Source: Streptomyces speibonae
Lineage (GTDB): Bacteria; Actinomycetota; Actinomycetes; Streptomycetales; Streptomycetaceae
Assembly (NCBI GenBank): GCA_000715605.1
Contig: KL568588.1
Coordinates: forward strand, 15,316-21,123
Direction of reading: 5' to 3'
DNA length: 5,808 nt
Position 1 is the stretch's first letter. Every line of letters begins with the position of its first letter. This document shows positions 1-5,343 of the stretch, piece by piece. The notes under the pieces are model-generated. The model did no database searches. It was not told the origin of the DNA and worked only from the letters and a program-made list of their open reading frames with translations. A program made the position numbers and the translations under genes.

Positions 1-71
1 CGGCCCCCGACACGCCCCAGACTCGCGAACCGATCAGCTCTGCGCCTGCATCCGGCAGGTCAAAGAACAAC

Positions 72-108
72 GGAGTTCGTCCCCCTGCGAGCACGAAGGG
101 GACACTCC
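72..108. repeat. Strong inverted repeat upstream of the PucR-family gene
   Basis: GGAGT (72-76) and GTCCCC (79-84) pair with GGGGAC (98-103) and ACTCC (104-108). This gives 11 base pairs with a 2-base bulge (77-78) and a 13-base loop. A competing stem is possible inside it: TTCGT (76-80) with ACGAA (93-97). AT-richer sequence follows at 109-126. It may be the terminator of a gene to the left of the window, a leader attenuator, or an operator for the PucR-type regulator; the sequence does not decide between these. GGGGAC recurs at 168-173. Confidence 0.45.
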
Positions 109-180
109 AGATATTTCGGGTATTTTGGGTCCGGGGGATGTAGAGGAAGAGGCGTTGTCACCTCTCCGGGGACTCAGGGC

Positions 181-187
181 AGGGAGG
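181..187 (+). promoter_or_regulatory. Ribosome binding site deciding the PucR-family start
   Basis: AGGGAGG sits six bases before the ATG at 194. The longer open frame begins at a TTG (125) without a comparable site. This favours 194 as the true start and removes 23 residues from the longest reading. Confidence 0.6.
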
Positions 188-193
188 AATCCC

Positions 194-1966
194 ATGGCCG
201 GTTTCAGGGGCCGGAGCGTGTACCGACGCCGTCCCGACCGGGAAGGTGGCCTTCCACCGGGCCGCCTGGGACAGCACCCCACGATCTCGCGGCGAGGATC
301 TCGCCGCCCCCTTTCCGCCTTGGCATGCCACAAGTTGCTGGCAGCCTCTCAGGCCCTGTTCGACACTCGCGATGAAAGCGACATCCTGCGCCTGGCCATG
401 GATTACGTGTCGGCCGTCGGCCCGTACAGAGCCGAGGCCGGATACCTGAGGGTGCACGGCCATATGGTCCCCGGCCCGCAGGTCGGGCAGGGGAATGCGT
501 CAGCCGTGGACCGGACGGTGCGAGAGCTGACAGGGCGGGACGTCCCCGTCACCGTTCCCGGCCGGTCCAGGGGGCGTGCCCTGGCCCTGCAGGGACCCGG
601 TGGACTGCACGGCTACCTTGTGGTGACGTCTCGCTCGCGGCCTACCGACGCCCAGCACTTCCTGCTCGCCACGCTCGTACGCCTCACCGCCGCGGCCCTG
701 TCGGTCGCCGTCGCGCACCACCGCCGGCGAGAAGACGCCCTGGAGTTGCACCGACTGCGACGGGAACGGGCAGGCTTCCAACAGCGGCTGATCACTCTCG
801 TGGTCGAGCTGGGATATCAACGGGCCGTGCACGAAACCTTCGCCGAGGTCGCTGCCTCGGGCGGCGGCGAGGAGGCCGTCACCAGCGCACTGCATGGGCT
901 CATCGGATTTCCCGTGCTGGTGGAGGACCGCTTCGGCCGACTACGGTCCTGGACCGGTCCCGGCCGGCCCGACCCCTATCCGGATCCGGACCCCGCACGC
1001 CATGAGGAGATGCTCCAGGGGATCGCCCGGAGAGACGGACCCGTGCGCATCAACGACAGGCTGCTCTCCCTGATACGCCCCCGCGGTGAGATCCTCGGAG
1101 TACTGGCCCTGGTCGATCCGGAGGGCGACGCCGACGAGTACACCGTGTGCGCGCTGAAGCACGCCGCCACGTCACTCGCCGTGGAACTGTCGCATCTGCG
1201 CCATCTGGCGGAGGCCGAGCTGCGGCTACGCCGCGAACTGGTCGACGATCTCCTGGGGGGCACGGACGAGGCAAGCGCCTACGCCCGGTCCGAGGCGTTC
1301 GGACACGACCTGCACCGCATCCAGTACGTGGTCGTCGTGCAGTGGAGGAACCGGGCCGCGGACGACGCTTTCGCGCGGACCGTGGGCCGTGCGGCGTCGG
1401 CCGTGGGCATGCCGTCGCTGGTGACTCGGCGTTCCGACCACGTGGTCCTGGTCGCCGAGGGCAGCCCCCACGACCACGCCTTGTACGAGACGCTCGCCCG
1501 GGAGACCGGAACACCGGACGGGACGATCGGGGTGAGCGCCCGCTGTGACACCCCGGACGGTATCCCCGGCCACTACCAGGAAGCACTGCGCGCTCTGGAG
1601 GTACGCCGCCGGTCCCGGAGGCGATACGGCACGACGTTCTTCGACGATCTGGGCCTCTACCGCATCCTGGGGCCCGGAAACGAATACCAGGAGCTGGAGG
1701 CGTTCGTTCGGGAATGGCTCGGCCCCCTCGTCGACTACGACGGCCGGCACCGTACAGCGCTCGTGGAGACCCTGTCCCGGTACTTCGACTGCGGTGGCAA
1801 CTACGCCGAGACCGCCGAATCCCTGGCGATCCACCGCAGCACGCTGCGCTACCGGCTCCAGCGCATCCGTGAGATAAGCGGCCATGACCTCACGAGTGTG
1901 GAGGACCGCCTCAACCTGCAGGTCGCGACCCGGGTGTGGAAGATCATGCTGGGCGGACCGGGTTAA
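194..1966 (+). CDS. PucR-family transcriptional regulator with two N-terminal sensor-like modules
   Basis: A cytoplasmic DNA-binding regulator of about 590 residues. The C-terminal block (about residues 522-584, from ALVETLSRYFDCGGNYAETA through IHRSTLRYRLQRI to LNLQVATRVW) is the characteristic PucR helix-turn-helix. Before it, about residues 376-476 (starting near QYVVVVQW) resemble the degenerate GGDEF-like domain of PucR/CdaR proteins. The N-terminal half seems to hold two GAF-like sensor modules (about 40-175 and 212-335), each followed by a charged helical linker (RRREDALELHRLRRER and LRHLAEAELRLRRELVDDLL) likely to form a coiled coil. Residues 1-40 are basic and disordered-looking. The start is ATG 194 because of the AGGGAGG site; TTG 125 is the longer alternative. 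Family members activate or repress purine, amino-acid or secondary metabolism genes. The ligand and targets here are unknown, and no obvious target gene follows on the same strand. The family call is firm; the sensor-domain assignment is tentative. Confidence 0.9.
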   Translation: MAGFRGRSVYRRRPDREGGLPPGRLGQHPTISRRGSRRPLSALACHKLLAASQALFDTRDESDILRLAMDYVSAVGPYRAEAGYLRVHGHMVPGPQVGQGNASAVDRTVRELTGRDVPVTVPGRSRGRALALQGPGGLHGYLVVTSRSRPTDAQHFLLATLVRLTAAALSVAVAHHRRREDALELHRLRRERAGFQQRLITLVVELGYQRAVHETFAEVAASGGGEEAVTSALHGLIGFPVLVEDRFGRLRSWTGPGRPDPYPDPDPARHEEMLQGIARRDGPVRINDRLLSLIRPRGEILGVLALVDPEGDADEYTVCALKHAATSLAVELSHLRHLAEAELRLRRELVDDLLGGTDEASAYARSEAFGHDLHRIQYVVVVQWRNRAADDAFARTVGRAASAVGMPSLVTRRSDHVVLVAEGSPHDHALYETLARETGTPDGTIGVSARCDTPDGIPGHYQEALRALEVRRRSRRRYGTTFFDDLGLYRILGPGNEYQELEAFVREWLGPLVDYDGRHRTALVETLSRYFDCGGNYAETAESLAIHRSTLRYRLQRIREISGHDLTSVEDRLNLQVATRVWKIMLGGPG

Positions 1967-2334
1967 GAGGCCCACGCACCGCGGGGCCGGCTCCACTTTC
2001 CCGATCGCCATGGGAGCAGGCATCCCCTCCGCCGAATCGGCTCGTCAGGTATCACCAGACGGTCTTCAGCGGCTCGAAGGCGCCCTTGCCGCCCGGCGCC
2101 GCTTCGACCGAGCGGGACTCGTCGGACATGGCCACGGGCAGGGCAGCGACGGTGGCCACACCGCAGGGTGGCCCCGCCGTCCTGCAGATCGGTGGCGGCC
2201 GAAGGCGTCCGGTGTGCACGCTGGTGCCAGAGGCATCCCCGTTCATCCTGCGGCCGGCCGAGCATCAGTCGCAGGGCCTGGTGGAGGTCCGCCCCGTCGC
2301 AGACTCGGGTTTCACCCTGCTGGAGGCGCTACGT
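1967..2334. other. 368-base gap between convergent regulator genes
   Basis: This region lies between the ends of the PucR-family gene (+) and the TetR-family gene (-). No open frame in it resembles a known family, and no strong terminator hairpin with a T-tract is visible. A weak stem, GCTCC (1990-1994) with GGAGC (2013-2017), has an 18-base loop and is not convincing. The only coding-like signal is the minus-strand stretch at 2052-2159, listed separately. The gap is long for this otherwise compact window and could be the remains of a lost gene. Confidence 0.5.
2052..2159 (-). other. Coding-like short frame, possible small peptide or gene remnant
   Basis: On the minus strand a frame ending in TGA (2052-2054) has codon use like a real high-GC gene. 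From the ATG at 2129, 24 of 25 codons end in G or C, and 9 of the 10 codons before it, back to a GTG at 2159, do too. The 25-residue reading starts MSDESRSVEAAPGGKG and ends FEPLKTVW. The ten residues before it are hydrophobic (VATVAALPVA). No ribosome binding site precedes either start. I do not recognise the peptide. It may be the tail of a decayed gene, a genuine small protein, or chance in GC-rich DNA. Confidence 0.22.
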
Positions 2335-2907
2335 CTAGGTGGTGGAGCGGCCGTCGCCGGGCAGGTGCTCGACTGCGGCGAGGAAGTCGCGGAAGGCCCG
2401 GTCGGTGCGCGTGGTGTCGGCGGTGGCGTCGAGGTCCATGAGGAGACCACGTATGACGGCGAGGACCAGCGTCGCCAGCTCCGGCCGGCCGATGCTGCGC
2501 AGGCCCTCCTCGAGCGGTCCGAGCCAGTCGGTCGTGGCGACGCGTCGGAAGTCGGGCCACAACCGTTGCGTTGCGTCCTCGCGCAGCTGGCCGAACATCC
2601 GCAGGTACGGCCGCCCGTCCGGGCCCGTGATCGAGGTCCAGGCGCGATCCAGGGTGGTGGTGTAGGGCTCGTCGGGTCGCACCCGCAGGAGGTCGCCGAA
2701 GGTGTCGAGCTGGCGTTGGCGTGCGTGCCTGAGGACGGCCCGCAACAGGGCGTCGCGGGTGCCGAAGTGATAGATCAGCATGCGGGCCGAGGTGCCGGTG
2801 GCGGTGGTCAGCGGCCCGAGCCGGTCGGGGAGGCCGTGCTCGAGGGCGTAATCGGTGCAGGCGTCGAGCAGCCGGTGCTTGATGTCTGGCTGCGGCCGTC
2901 TACCCAT
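2335..2907 (-). CDS. TetR-family transcriptional repressor
   Basis: A 190-residue DNA-binding protein of typical TetR length. Residues 9-60 form the N-terminal three-helix DNA-binding domain: IKHRLLDACTDYALEHG, then the helix-turn-helix LGPLTTATGTSARMLIYHFG (30-49), then TRDALLRAVL. The YHFG signature at the end of the recognition helix is diagnostic. The remaining 130 residues are helical and divergent, as expected for a ligand-binding and dimerisation domain, so the inducer cannot be predicted. The start used is ATG 2907 (MGRRPQPD); an in-frame GTG at 2916 would add three residues, and neither has a clear ribosome binding site. It is divergent from the alpha/beta hydrolase, with a palindrome in the shared 76-base gap, so it most likely represses that gene and itself. 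Control of the flavin monooxygenase operon beyond the hydrolase is possible but unsupported. Confidence 0.9.
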   Translation of the reverse strand: MGRRPQPDIKHRLLDACTDYALEHGLPDRLGPLTTATGTSARMLIYHFGTRDALLRAVLRHARQRQLDTFGDLLRVRPDEPYTTTLDRAWTSITGPDGRPYLRMFGQLREDATQRLWPDFRRVATTDWLGPLEEGLRSIGRPELATLVLAVIRGLLMDLDATADTTRTDRAFRDFLAAVEHLPGDGRSTT

Positions 2908-2917
2908 ATCGAACACA

Positions 2918-2947
2918 TTTTCACGTAACAGTCGCTACGTCTACCGT
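2918..2947 (+). promoter_or_regulatory. Possible promoter of the alpha/beta hydrolase gene
   Basis: TTTTCA (2918-2923) and TACCGT (2942-2947) are separated by 18 bases. They give a weak match to a -35 and a TAnnnT -10 upstream of the hydrolase. The location in the least GC-rich part of the divergent gap supports it. The palindrome at 2923-2940 fills the spacer, where a bound repressor would block RNA polymerase. Confidence 0.28.
2923..2940. promoter_or_regulatory. Candidate TetR operator (imperfect palindrome)
   Basis: ACGTA (2923-2927) is mirrored by TACGT (2936-2940), with one more symmetric pair inside (C2929/G2934), giving 6 of 9 pairs over 18 bases. Size and position, between divergent TetR and hydrolase genes, fit a TetR-family operator. 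It lies 16 bases upstream of the repressor ATG. Confidence 0.42.
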
Positions 2948-2973
2948 TGGTCGAAGGCGGTCGAGGCGGACGT

Positions 2974-2978
2974 GGAGG
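2974..2978 (+). promoter_or_regulatory. Ribosome binding site deciding the hydrolase start
   Basis: A GGAGG lies five bases before ATG 2984. The frame is open further left to 2855, but that would run into the divergent TetR gene and lacks such a site. Confidence 0.7.
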
Positions 2979-2983
2979 TAGCG

Positions 2984-3679
2984 ATGAGGGTCGTGTTCGT
3001 GCATGGGGCGTGCGTGCGGGACGGGGCGTGGTGGTGGCACCGCACCGCCGGGCTGCTGCGGGAGCGAGGGGTGCGGAGCGTGGCCCCCGCGCTGCCGAGC
3101 TGCGGCGAGGCGGGCCTGCCCGCGGGCGCCGGCGGCCCGGGGCTGTCCGAGGACGTCGCGGCGGTGCGGCAGACGCTGCGGGACAGCGACGAGCCGACCG
3201 TCGTGGTCGCCCACAGCTACGGCGGCATCGTCACCGCGGAAGCCGCCGCGGGCGTCAGGTCCGTACGCCACCTGGTGCTGGTCTCCAGCTATCTGCCCGA
3301 GGCCGGGCAGAGCCTGTCGGATTTCGGGGACGGTGGCCCCGCACCGTTCCTCGACGTCGACCCCGACGCCGGCACCTTCGGGGTCCGCCCCGAGCTGCTC
3401 GTGGACACATTCCTGCAGGACTGCGACCACGAGATCCAGGCGCGGGCGGCGGACCACCTCGCCCGGCAGAGCGTGCGGGTGACCGGGCAGCCCGTCGGGG
3501 CGGCCGCATGGCAGCAGGTGCCCTCGACCTACCTCGTCTGCGCCCAGGACCGGGGCACCCCTGCGCGCCTGCAGCACGAGTTCGCCCGCCGGGCCGACCG
3601 CGTCGTCGAACTCGACGCCGGCCACCACCCCTTCCTGTCCCGGCCCGCCGAGGTCGGGGACCTGCTGCTGAGCCTGTGA
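2984..3679 (+). CDS. Alpha/beta hydrolase (esterase-like, Abhydrolase_6 type)
   Basis: A 231-residue soluble protein with a complete alpha/beta-hydrolase catalytic set. FVHGAC (residues 5-10) is the oxyanion-hole HG motif after the first core strand. AHSYGG (76-81) is the nucleophile elbow with Ser78. CAQDRGTP (186-193) carries the probable acid Asp189, and DAGHHPFLSRP (211-221) carries the catalytic His214. The GH-x-PFLSRP ending and compact cap resemble the methyl-esterase/hydroxynitrile-lyase-like group, which hydrolyses small esters or related compounds. The true substrate cannot be read from sequence. There is no signal peptide, so it is probably cytoplasmic. The start is set by GGAGG at 2974. 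It is divergent from a TetR repressor and likely controlled by it, perhaps as a detoxification or degradation enzyme induced by its own substrate. It ends tail-to-tail with the crotonase gene. Confidence 0.88.
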   Translation: MRVVFVHGACVRDGAWWWHRTAGLLRERGVRSVAPALPSCGEAGLPAGAGGPGLSEDVAAVRQTLRDSDEPTVVVAHSYGGIVTAEAAAGVRSVRHLVLVSSYLPEAGQSLSDFGDGGPAPFLDVDPDAGTFGVRPELLVDTFLQDCDHEIQARAADHLARQSVRVTGQPVGAAAWQQVPSTYLVCAQDRGTPARLQHEFARRADRVVELDAGHHPFLSRPAEVGDLLLSL

Positions 3680-3690
3680 CGGCATCCGCG

Positions 3691-3724
3691 GACGGGCCGG
3701 GACCGTCTCTTCCCCGCAGCGGGG
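3691..3724 (+). terminator. Possible transcription terminator after the hydrolase
   Basis: GACGG (3691-3695) pairs with CCGTC (3703-3707) around a 7-base loop and is followed by the pyrimidine run TCTCTT. A second stem, CCCCG (3712-3716) with CGGGG (3720-3724), follows directly. Both lie in the 112-base gap between the converging hydrolase and crotonase genes. The T-tract is poor, as is common in high-GC actinomycetes, and the second stem could serve the minus strand too. Confidence 0.33.
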
Positions 3725-3791
3725 CTGAAGCAGTCGAACACGAGGACGCGGTCCGTACGGTGCGCGCGCGGCCGGGGCGAGTGGCGCGGTG

Positions 3792-4691
3792 TCAGGAGTC
3801 GTCTTCCGAGTCCTCCCATTCCTTCGGCAGGTCCCAGATGTCGGCGACCAGTGGGAAGCCGGCGGGGTCGATGTAGGAGCCGTCGTGCGCGATCCGGTTG
3901 TGGGCGTGGCCGAGGGTGTGCAGTCCGAAGGCTGCCTGCAACGCGTTCCACTGGCCCTGTATCTCCAGGGTCTGGTTCACAGCCTTCTTGGCCATCTTCA
4001 GGCCGGCGGTGGGACGGGTCGCGATCCGCTCGGCGAGGGCCAGCGTGGCCGATTCCAGGTCGGCCCGGGGGACGACCCTGCTGACCATGCCCAGCTCCTT
4101 GGCTTCCGGTGCCGTGAGGAGGTTCCCGGTGAACAGCAGCTCCTTCGCACGCCGGGGACCGAACTCCCACGGGTGCATGAACAACTCGACCGCACTGATG
4201 CCGAACGCCGTGACCGGATCGGCGAAACGAGCGTCCTCGCTGGCCACGATGAGGTCAGTGGGCCACATGAGCATCATGCCGCCGGCGAACACCCGCCCCT
4301 GAACCGCCGAAAGGGCCGGCTTGGGGAAGTTGCGCCAGCGCCAGTGCAGTTGCAGGAAGACCTCGTTCTCCCAGGCCATGTCGCCCTCGACACCACCGAG
4401 GTTCAAGCCGCCCTCCAGCGTCACCTGGTGCATCCCGTCGGTGCTGAACAGCGAGTCGACGTCGTGCCCGAGCGAGAAGTCATCGCCCTCCGCGGCGAGC
4501 ACGAACACGGAGATCGAATCGTCCGCCGCGGCACGCCGGTACGCGGCATCGAGTTCGTAGAAGAGGTGGACATCCGCCAGGTTGCCGGCCTCGGGCCGGG
4601 TGAGCGTCGCTCGGGCCACCCGCTCAACAGGTACGTCGTAGGTCACGCGCTCGCCGAGCTTCACCGGCCGAGGCAGAGGGTTGTGCGTCAT
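3792..4691 (-). CDS. Crotonase-superfamily protein (enoyl-CoA hydratase/isomerase-like), non-canonical active site
   Basis: A 299-residue crotonase-fold protein, slightly longer than the usual 255-280. First oxyanion-hole region: VLAAEGDDFSLGHDVDSL (64-81). Second: AVQGRVFAGGMMLM (129-142). The C-terminal helical part contains RRAKELLFTGNLLTAPEAKELGMV (180-203), the typical post-core motif. Aligned by eye with rat mitochondrial enoyl-CoA hydratase, Met140 sits where the first catalytic Glu is expected and Val160 where the second is, so both acid/base residues appear replaced. Other acidic or basic candidates are His76, Asp158, Glu169 and His173. The segment LQLHWRWRNFPKP (113-125) and the acidic tail WEDSEDDS are distinctive. 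The start is ATG 4691, with AGAAGG (4697-4702) five bases upstream, one base after the stop of the FMN reductase, so translation is probably coupled. A role in the same pathway as the flavin monooxygenase is likely. The reaction is unknown: hydrolysis, isomerisation or C-C cleavage of a CoA ester or diketone are options. Confidence 0.88.
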   Translation of the reverse strand: MTHNPLPRPVKLGERVTYDVPVERVARATLTRPEAGNLADVHLFYELDAAYRRAAADDSISVFVLAAEGDDFSLGHDVDSLFSTDGMHQVTLEGGLNLGGVEGDMAWENEVFLQLHWRWRNFPKPALSAVQGRVFAGGMMLMWPTDLIVASEDARFADPVTAFGISAVELFMHPWEFGPRRAKELLFTGNLLTAPEAKELGMVSRVVPRADLESATLALAERIATRPTAGLKMAKKAVNQTLEIQGQWNALQAAFGLHTLGHAHNRIAHDGSYIDPAGFPLVADIWDLPKEWEDSEDDS

Positions 4692-4692
4692 T

Positions 4693-5343
4693 TCAGCCTT
4701 CTTTCACCATGTCGTGGGTGCCCGCCTCCGCGTCATGCGTCCCCGCCCCAGAGCCCGTCGCCCGCGACCTGAGGAGGTCCACCACGTCGGCGAGTCCGAG
4801 CTCGATGCGTCCGTGGACGCGGGGGTTGAGCAGAGTCGTACCGTCGAAGTCACCGGACGAGGCGAAGAACGCCACCGGGATCGTCAACGCCTGGAAGAAG
4901 CCGAACAGCGGCCGCAGCGCGTGCTCCAGGACGAGCGCGTGATGGTCGCCCCCGCCCGTCGCGGCGAGGAGGACGGGCTTGTTCGCGAGCGCGTACTGAT
5001 CGATCAGGTCGAAGAAGTGCTTGAACATGCCGGGGTAGGAGCCGCGGTAGACCGGAGCGGCCGCGATGAGCAGATCGGCTTCCTCGGCGAGGCGGAGCGT
5101 TGCCCGCACCTCCTCCGGAGCCTCGTCGCGCTCGACCGTGCCGGTGAATGCCGCGCCCAGGTGATACACATCGATCTGGGACGTCTCGACCGGAAGCGTC
5201 TCACCGAGCGTGTCGAGGATCACGCGGACGAGCCCCATGGTCCTGGACGGCCGGCTGGGGCTGCCGTTGACGACCACGACGCGCAGCGCCGGGCCGGTGG
5301 TGCGGGTGGCACCCGTTGTCTCGCTGCCAAGCAGTGTGGTCAT
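4693..5343 (-). CDS. NADPH-dependent FMN reductase partnering an LLM monooxygenase (CE1759-like)
   Basis: A 216-residue flavodoxin-fold reductase. VVVVNGSPSRPSRT (22-35) is the loop that binds the FMN phosphate. APVYRGSYPGMFKHFFDLI (96-114) and LAATGGGDHHAL (126-137) are the flavin-contacting signatures of the SsuE/MsuE-type NADPH:FMN reductases. LLNPRVHGRIELG (171-183) resembles the subgroup encoded next to LLM monooxygenases (CE1759 family, from memory). It would supply reduced FMN to the neighbouring monooxygenase. The start is ATG 5343, with AAGGGG (5351-5356) seven bases upstream. The ATG overlaps the monooxygenase stop as ATGA, and the gene ends one base before the crotonase start, so all three are one operon. 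About 15 extra residues precede the first strand. The C-terminal tail carries a small GTHD-AEA-GTHD duplication and looks disordered. Confidence 0.9.
   Translation of the reverse strand: MTTLLGSETTGATRTTGPALRVVVVNGSPSRPSRTMGLVRVILDTLGETLPVETSQIDVYHLGAAFTGTVERDEAPEEVRATLRLAEEADLLIAAAPVYRGSYPGMFKHFFDLIDQYALANKPVLLAATGGGDHHALVLEHALRPLFGFFQALTIPVAFFASSGDFDGTTLLNPRVHGRIELGLADVVDLLRSRATGSGAGTHDAEAGTHDMVKEG

Larger units (their letters stand above)
1..193. other. Non-coding leader upstream of the PucR-family gene
   Basis: No convincing gene is visible here. Open frames on both strands are arginine/proline-rich and match no family I know. The stretch is locally less GC-rich around 109-126. A TATTTT hexamer at 121-126 fits a TAnnnT -10 element, but no good -35 lies at the right distance, so a promoter here is only a guess. 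It also holds the inverted repeat at 72-108, a small stem (CCTGC 45-49 with GCAGG 55-59) and the ribosome binding site at 181-187. Confidence 0.5.

Noticed and set aside
138..143. ATG immediately followed by TAG after a GGGGG run, as a start-stop element
   Set aside because: The G run abuts the ATG without proper spacing, so there is no real sign of translation initiation.
34..333. Minus-strand frame of 99 codons in the left leader
   Set aside because: It has arginine/proline-rich composition, no ribosome binding site and no family resemblance, and it overlaps the start of the PucR-family gene.
1226..2023. Long minus-strand open frame (265 codons) opposite the PucR-family gene
   Set aside because: It is antisense to a well-supported gene and its translation resembles no family. 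Long antisense frames are expected in GC-rich coding DNA.
2052..2129. Lasso-peptide or other RiPP precursor reading of the 25-residue peptide
   Set aside because: There is no Thr at the leader position typical of lasso precursors, no modifying enzymes nearby and no ribosome binding site.
1936..2928. Long plus-strand open frame across the gap and the TetR gene
   Set aside because: Its second half is the mirror of the TetR coding frame, and the translation is glycine/arginine-rich without recognisable motifs.
2921..3685. Minus-strand open frame of 254 codons opposite the hydrolase
   Set aside because: It is a shadow of the hydrolase, whose catalytic triad and ribosome binding site are clear.
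3753..3772. CCGTACGG palindrome and GCGCGCGCG run as an operator or attachment site
   Set aside because: Such short palindromes are common in GC-rich DNA, and it lies between two converging gene ends with no promoter.
3789..4772. Plus-strand open frame of 327 codons opposite the crotonase
   Set aside because: It is antisense to a gene with clear crotonase motifs and operon coupling, and shows no family features.
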